Shown: positions 7,134-10,601 of the stretch, piece after piece
Layout of the letters: each line of letters begins with the position of its first letter
How positions within the stretch are numbered: position 1 is the stretch's first letter
From: DATBFX01 sp036558305
GTDB taxonomy: Bacteria; Chloroflexota; Chloroflexia; Thermomicrobiales; UBA6265
Direction: 5' to 3'
Assembly (NCBI GenBank): GCA_036558305.1
Contig: DATBFX010000539.1
Location: 1 to 10,601, forward strand
Length of the DNA stretch: 10,601 nt
Translations under genes and position numbers: made by a program
Notes under the pieces: generated by a model
What the model saw: only the letters and a program-made list of their open reading frames with translations
The model's database searches: none
Told to the model about the DNA's origin: nothing

Positions 7134-7162
7134 ACCTTACATCCCCTGGGACCGGTCGGCAA
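7134..7162 (-). promoter_or_regulatory. Candidate promoter of the LuxR-type regulator
   Basis: On the minus strand, TTGCCG (7162-7157, four of six consensus bases) and TAAGGT (7139-7134, three of six) are spaced by 17 nt in the divergent region. Transcription would start near 7127, giving a leader of about 85 nt before 7044. The -35 lies inside a hairpin-forming inverted repeat that could serve as an operator. Confidence 0.35.
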
Positions 7163-7175
7163 GACCGGAATTCCC
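7148..7175. repeat. Inverted repeat in the divergent promoter region
   Basis: CCGGTC, a 5-nt spacer GGCAA, then GACCGG, extended outward by GGGA/TCCC across a 3-nt bulge. It sits between the regulator and the Rdx gene and overlaps the candidate -35 of the regulator. It could be an operator, perhaps for autoregulation, or a hairpin in the leader of the Rdx transcript. The symmetry is seen; the role is inferred. Confidence 0.4.
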
Positions 7176-7216
7176 CTCTCGCGTGATCAGCCGCATGGCG
7201 TAGGATTGCAGGCATG

Positions 7217-7225
7217 AAGGAGGAG
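7217..7225 (+). promoter_or_regulatory. Ribosome binding site deciding the Rdx start at 7229
   Basis: AAGGAGGAG, a near-perfect Shine-Dalgarno sequence, lies 3 nt before the ATG at 7229 (5 nt from its GGAGG core). The in-frame ATG at 7214 overlaps this site and would make it coding, so 7229 is preferred. Confidence 0.8.
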
Positions 7226-7228
7226 CCG

Positions 7229-7516
7229 ATGAGCGCCCAAACGGTCAGGGTGTCGATCACCTATTGCTCGGAGTGCGGGTACGAACCGCAGACGGCGGCG
7301 CTGGCCCGCGCGTTGATGGAGGAGTTCGGCGACAAGCTGGCGGCGATCGAGATTATCCCGTGGCACGACGGGTCGTTCGACGTGCGGGTCGGCGGCGATC
7401 TGGTGCACGGGATGCACCGGGAGGGCGGCTTTCCCGAGCACGAGACGATCTTCCGGGCGGTGCGGCAGCGGATGAGGGCGGAGGGCGGAGGGCGGAAGGC
7501 GGAAGAGGGCGGATAA
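7229..7516 (+). CDS. Rdx family (SelT/SelW/SelH-like) CxxC protein
   Basis: This 95-residue protein is probably cytoplasmic. Motifs seen: an initial beta strand VRVSITYC, the redox motif CSEC (C13-C16) followed by GYEPQ, then PWHDGSFDVRVGGDLVHG and a GGFPEHETI segment. These match the thioredoxin-like Rdx fold of the SelT/SelW/SelH selenoproteins. In selenoprotein members the second cysteine is selenocysteine; here the codon is an ordinary TGC. A thiol-redox role is presumed; the family's exact substrate is not established. The last residues (after about QRMRAEGG) are encoded by a purine-rich GGCGGA repeat and look like an extension added by repeat expansion. It is the only plus-strand gene here, divergent from the regulator and convergent with the beta-propeller gene. 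Confidence 0.88.
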   Translation: MSAQTVRVSITYCSECGYEPQTAALARALMEEFGDKLAAIEIIPWHDGSFDVRVGGDLVHGMHREGGFPEHETIFRAVRQRMRAEGGGRKAEEGG

Positions 7517-7522
7517 AGGCGG
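7475..7522 (+). repeat. GGCGGA-type purine-rich tandem repeat
   Basis: Degenerate units GGGCGGA, GGCGGAA and AGAGGGCGGATAAA run across the end of the Rdx gene and past its stop codon at 7514-7516. The low-complexity tail AEGGGRKAEEGG is their translation. Several G-runs make a G-quadruplex on the plus strand possible. In my memory, similar GGCGGAGGGCGGAAGG tracts are scattered in Chloroflexota genomes. Confidence 0.6.
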
Positions 7523-7571
7523 TTTGATCCCTCCGGGTCGGATCGTGGGATTTCGCGGGGCTCCTGGCAAG

Positions 7572-7617
7572 ACCCTCACCCCCGGCCCCTCTCCCGGTGC
7601 GCGGGAGAGGGGAGCGT
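7572..7617. repeat. REP-like hairpin repeat (CCCTCACCCCCGGCCCCTCTCCC type)
   Basis: ACCCTCACCCCCGGCC leads into a perfect 11-bp hairpin, CCCCTCTCCCG with CGGGAGAGGGG, loop GTGCG. From memory this consensus is a widespread dispersed intergenic repeat in several GC-rich phyla. Placed about 55 nt after the Rdx stop, between convergent genes, it may also act as a transcription terminator in either direction, though no real U-tract follows. Confidence 0.65.
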
Positions 7618-7851
7618 TGGTGTGCTTGGCGGGGTGGTGGGTGGCGGAGCGGCGGTGGTGCCGGCGGGGGTTGCGGTCCGCTGCGGTGCGGCGGGGCGGG
7701 GCAGCGCCCAGGGGGCACCCGGCGCCTTGCCGAAGGGCGTCTGACCGGCGCTTGCGTACCGGGACCGTTGGCTATCTCAGCAGAGGTGGCCGTTCATCGG
7801 GTGCGTTCGGACCTACCCATGCGCTCCGCACCACGGCAGGCGTCAGATTGC

Positions 7852-7863
7852 GAACAAATGTAC
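7852..7863. promoter_or_regulatory. LexA-like operator, one mismatch
   Basis: GAACAAATGTAC matches the Gram-positive/actinobacterial type SOS box GAAC-N4-GTTC except for one base in the right half. It overlaps the -10 of the minus-strand promoter described separately, the usual position for repression. Whether LexA of this lineage uses this box is assumed, not shown. Confidence 0.3.
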
Positions 7864-7885
7864 TATGGTGTCGTGTAGTTGTCAA
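7857..7885 (-). promoter_or_regulatory. Orphan sigma-70-like promoter
   Basis: On the minus strand a perfect TTGACA (7885-7880), a 17-nt spacer and TACATT (7862-7857, four of six) form the best promoter match in the window. It starts 31 nt beyond the stop codon of the beta-propeller gene and reads toward lower coordinates, where no minus-strand gene appears before the regulator at 7044. It may serve a small RNA, an antisense transcript to the Rdx gene, or be the remnant of a lost gene. Confidence 0.45.
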
Positions 7886-7915
7886 GAGGGTGTTGCCGAG
7901 GTGTTTGGAGAGATG

Positions 7916-10601
7916 TCAGGTGGCTGGAGCGAGCGGCGGTAGGAGGTGGAACTTGTCAATGTGGCGGGCGTCGGGGTCGGCGACGTAGATATTGCCCTGA
8001 TTGTCCAATTCGACGCCGTCGACGTGGGTGAACTGCCCCTCGGCGTGGCCGAAACCGCCCCACTCTGCGGCGTAGCGGCCCGCGGCGTCGAAGACCTCGA
8101 CCCGACTGTTTTTCCAGTCGGCGACGTAGACGTTCCCGGCGGCGTCGACCGCCACGTCGTTGGGCGCATTGAGTTCGCCGTCGCCCGGGCCGAAGCTGCC
8201 GAAGGCGGAGAGGAAGGTGCCGTCCGGGTCGAACTTCTCGACCCGGTTGTTGCCGATGTCCGGCACGTAGACGTTGCCTGCCGCGTCGACGGTGGGCCAG
8301 CCCATGTCGGCGAACTGGCCATTGCCGGGGCCGGTGCCTCCCCACTTCAGGAGGAAGTGCCCGTCGGCGTCGAACTTTTGGACCAGGTTGCGGCCGCCGT
8401 CGGCGACGGAGACATTGCCGGCCCTGTCCACGACGAGGCCGTAGACGTCGCCGACGAACTGCCCGTCGCCGGTACCCGTCCCGCCCCAGACGAAGACGAA
8501 GTGGCGGTCGCGGTCGAACTTGGCGACCCGGTGCGTAGCGATGTCGTAGATGTAGATCTCGCCCTGAGGTCCGAAGGCGAGAAGGCCGTATGCCACACCG
8601 TCCGGCATCGTCGCCTGCCAGACCTCGACCTCGTGGCCGTCGGCGGGCGAAAGGATGCGATAGTGGTTGCGATCGCCATCGGCGACCCACAGCTTACCGT
8701 CCGACGCAAGCCAACCGTCGACGGACTCGGCCGGCGCCTGCCGGACGAGCGCGGCCGCGGGACCGGTTGTGGCAGCGGGCGAGGCAGTGGTCGCGGCGGA
8801 AGTCGGTGCGACGGTTGCATCGGTGGGCGCGGATGCCAGTGGTGGCAGGAGGCGAAACTTCTGGACGGTGTTCTCGTTGTAGTCGGCGATGTAGACGTTA
8901 CCCGCTCCGTCCAAGGCGATTCCGGTCGGAAACTGTCCCGCCCAACCCGAGGCGACCACCACCGTGCCGTCCGGGGCAAACACCTCGATCCGGCCACGGA
9001 GCGGATTGGCCGACCAATCGACGGCCGTGACGAAGAGGTTGCCGCTCTTGTCGACGGTCATGAAGATCGGCGTGCCGTTGAACGTGCCATCGGGATCGTT
9101 GAAGTCGGAGAGCGTCCGGAGGAGTGTGCCGTCCGGGCGCAGTTCCACGATGTGGGAGGCGCCGTTGACGAGGTAGAGGTCGCCCGCACCATCGATCGCC
9201 ATCCCGCCGATGGCCTCGAGGCGCAGGTCGGGGGAGTCGGTGATGGTGCCGAGCACCTGCCCGTCGGGGTCGAGATGGAAGATCGCGTGCAGGCCGTCGC
9301 CGCCGACCCAGACCGTCCCCGCCGCGTCGACGACCAGGTTCTCCGGTTGGCTCAGGTGAACGGGAACGGAACTGGTGCCGCCCCACGCCGCCACGAGCCG
9401 CCCGTTCGGATCGAACTTGCTGACCGTCCGGGCGGTTGCATCGACGACGTAGGTGGTGCCGTCTGGTGCGAAGGCGACCTCGCCGGAGCTCGCGCCATTG
9501 ATCCCAAAGCGAAACGTGCCCTCGCCGAAGGTCTGGAGAAACGTGCCGTCCGCGGAGAAGAGCTGGAAGCGGGAGTGGGCGTTGTCGGCGACCCAGAGGC
9601 GCCCCTGGGGATCGATCGCCAGGTCGGCGGGGTTGACCAGCCCGTCCGCGCCGCCCTGGGTCGTCCAGATCAGCGTGGCGGCGTTCGGTGTGGCAGCGGT
9701 GGTGGGGGCTGCTGGGGTGGCCCCCTCGCCACCTGCCACGGCGGTGGTGCCGCCGGGCGCCGCGGACGCGTCGCCGAGCGCCACCAGCGACCCGTTCACG
9801 GTCTCGAAGTAGACCATGCCGCCGGTGATGACCGGGGCGATGGCGGACTCGCCGACCGTGACCTGCCAGCGGAGCTCTCCGCTCGAAGCGTCAAGCGCGT
9901 AGAGGTTGCCGTCTTCGCCCGCGACGTAGAGCGTGTCGCCGACCAGGGCCGGCCCGTTGCCGAGGTTCGGGGCGCCGGTGGCGAAGCGCCACCGGAGTTG
10001 GCCGGTGGCGGCGTCGAGGGCGTAGACGGCGCCATCGCCGGCGTTCACATAGGCGAGCCCGCCGCCGACTGCCGCCGCGTAGGCCTGGACGCCCGCGGCG
10101 AACCGCCAGCGCTCGGCCCCGGTTTTCGCGTCGAGGGCGTAAAGACGCTGGACCGGGGCATCGGGGTTACCCTGGAAGACGATTCCGTCCGCGACGGTTG
10201 GCGTGGTGAAGCGCCCGCCGTCGGTCTTGAATTGCCAGACAATAGAACCATCGGTCGCATTGAGGGCATTGAGATTGCCGTCGGTGGTGCCGTCGTAGAC
10301 GACGCCGTCGGCGAAGGCGGGCATGCGGGACGAGACCGCGCCGCCGGCCGCGTACCGCCAGCGCTCGGTCCCGGTCGCCACGTCGAGGGCGAGGACGCCG
10401 GCGTCGGCGCCGACGTAGAGGGTCCGTCGACGGCGACGGTGCCGACGTTGTCGCCGGCGCCCGGGAGGCTCCAGCGCTGGGTGCCGGTCGCCGCGTCGAC
10501 CGCGTAGAGGTCGCCGTCGCTGCTGCCGATGAAGACGAGTCCGCCCGCCACGGTCGGCGAGGTGGCGATCGGGCCGCCGGTGGAGAACGTCCAGCGCTCG
10601 G
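7916..10601 (-). CDS. PQQ-like / NHL beta-propeller repeat protein, 5' partial, frameshifted
   Basis: The C-terminal part of a large protein whose start lies beyond the right edge. After an apparent frameshift near 10423, the first part has PQQ-type blades with motifs like YALDAATGQLRWRF and ALDAKTGAERWRF, down to about 9770. An A/P/T-rich linker follows, then a first NHL propeller (blades like NVYIADYNENTVQKF) ending FRLLPPLA. A second A/T/P linker leads to a second NHL propeller (NVYVADWKNSRVEVF and similar) ending FHLLPPLAPAT at the stop. Such propellers serve as binding or scaffold modules outside the membrane; in some Chloroflexota they follow a Ser/Thr kinase and a membrane helix, which cannot be checked here. 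Nothing shows PQQ binding or catalysis. The GTG at 10381 is not a real start: the repeat pattern continues upstream in another frame. Confidence 0.85.
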   Translation of the reverse strand, partial: RALDVLHRRPDRHLADRGGRTRLHRQQRRRPLRGRRGDRHPALEPPGRRRQRRHRRRRRTLYVGADAGVLALDVATGTERWRYAAGGAVSSRMPAFADGVVYDGTTDGNLNALNATDGSIVWQFKTDGGRFTTPTVADGIVFQGNPDAPVQRLYALDAKTGAERWRFAAGVQAYAAAVGGGLAYVNAGDGAVYALDAATGQLRWRFATGAPNLGNGPALVGDTLYVAGEDGNLYALDASSGELRWQVTVGESAIAPVITGGMVYFETVNGSLVALGDASAAPGGTTAVAGGEGATPAAPTTAATPNAATLIWTTQGGADGLVNPADLAIDPQGRLWVADNAHSRFQLFSADGTFLQTFGEGTFRFGINGASSGEVAFAPDGTTYVVDATARTVSKFDPNGRLVAAWGGTSSVPVHLSQPENLVVDAAGTVWVGGDGLHAIFHLDPDGQVLGTITDSPDLRLEAIGGMAIDGAGDLYLVNGASHIVELRPDGTLLRTLSDFNDPDGTFNGTPIFMTVDKSGNLFVTAVDWSANPLRGRIEVFAPDGTVVVASGWAGQFPTGIALDGAGNVYIADYNENTVQKFRLLPPLASAPTDATVAPTSAATTASPAATTGPAAALVRQAPAESVDGWLASDGKLWVADGDRNHYRILSPADGHEVEVWQATMPDGVAYGLLAFGPQGEIYIYDIATHRVAKFDRDRHFVFVWGGTGTGDGQFVGDVYGLVVDRAGNVSVADGGRNLVQKFDADGHFLLKWGGTGPGNGQFADMGWPTVDAAGNVYVPDIGNNRVEKFDPDGTFLSAFGSFGPGDGELNAPNDVAVDAAGNVYVADWKNSRVEVFDAAGRYAAEWGGFGHAEGQFTHVDGVELDNQGNIYVADPDARHIDKFHLLPPLAPAT
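10418..10430 (-). other. Apparent one-base deletion frameshift in the beta-propeller gene
   Basis: Upstream (10601 to about 10425) one frame reads a good PQQ blade, GGLVFIGSSDGDLYAVD and TGTQRWSLPGAG, ending VAVDG. Downstream, another frame picks up at LYVGADAGVLALD and TGTERW. The junction reads GACGGACCCTCTAC; a single added base after GACGG would give D-G-T-L-Y and join both halves into a regular repeat. It is either an assembly/sequencing error in GC-rich DNA or a true mutation. Confidence 0.7.

Larger units (their letters stand above)
7517..7915. other. Intergenic region between convergent genes
   Basis: This 399-base gap separates the end of the Rdx gene from the end of the beta-propeller gene. 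I see no gene in it; open frames on the plus strand are glycine/arginine-rich low complexity. It contains the end of a purine-rich repeat, a dispersed-type hairpin repeat (7572-7617), a very GC-rich middle, and an AT-richer block (about 7845-7890) holding a minus-strand promoter with a LexA-like site. Confidence 0.7.

Noticed and set aside
7229..7516. Selenocysteine in the Rdx protein
   Set aside because: Both cysteine positions of CSEC are TGC codons, with no in-frame TGA and no SECIS-like hairpin just after.
7597..7878. A 93-codon plus-strand frame in the convergent gap
   Set aside because: It is glycine/arginine low-complexity sequence starting inside a hairpin repeat, with no ribosome binding site.
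7946..10507. An 853-codon open frame on the plus strand
   Set aside because: It is the antisense shadow of the repeat-rich beta-propeller gene; its apparent repeats mirror the NHL blades.

Overview
This is a GC-rich, densely coding bacterial window. Gene style and leader peptides suggest Chloroflexota, probably Thermomicrobia-like (Sphaerobacter/Nitrolancea relatives). The clues are twin-arginine leaders of the form FD..TRAWATGR.SRRG, cysteine-rich exported proteins, a large AAA-type LuxR regulator and a PQQ/NHL beta-propeller protein. The taxonomic call is inference from family recognition, not from a marker gene.

Layout. Positions 1-487 hold no gene I can support, only two strong hairpins and a palindrome. 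On the minus strand, from high to low coordinate, follow: a partial PQQ/NHL beta-propeller protein that runs off the right edge (10601-7916) and carries an apparent one-base frameshift near 10423; a 924-residue LuxR-type regulator (7044-4270); a two-domain thiosulfate sulfurtransferase (4110-3259, GTG start chosen from its ribosome binding site); and two paralogous Tat-exported cysteine-rich proteins (3164-2235 and 2098-488). The only plus-strand gene is a small Rdx/SelT-W-H-like protein with a CxxC motif (7229-7516), divergent from the regulator. The 399-base gap at 7517-7915 holds a dispersed-type hairpin repeat and an isolated minus-strand promoter with a LexA-like half-palindrome over its -10.

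How the parts may work together. The sulfurtransferase, the CxxC Rdx protein and the two proteins built almost wholly of cysteine modules give the area a thiol/sulfur flavour, and the regulator sits between them. None of this proves a pathway. Gaps of 94-160 bases between the minus-strand genes suggest loose co-orientation rather than a tight operon.

Most notable observations: (1) a palindromic repeat of about 123 nt (41 codons) sits in frame inside the regulator, between its ATPase/winged-helix part and its TPR part; (2) the longer cysteine-rich protein contains seven strict dyads alternating CC-x6-C and CC-x5-C; (3) the regulator has a DNA-binding domain at each end; (4) a near-consensus promoter points into a region with no gene on that strand.
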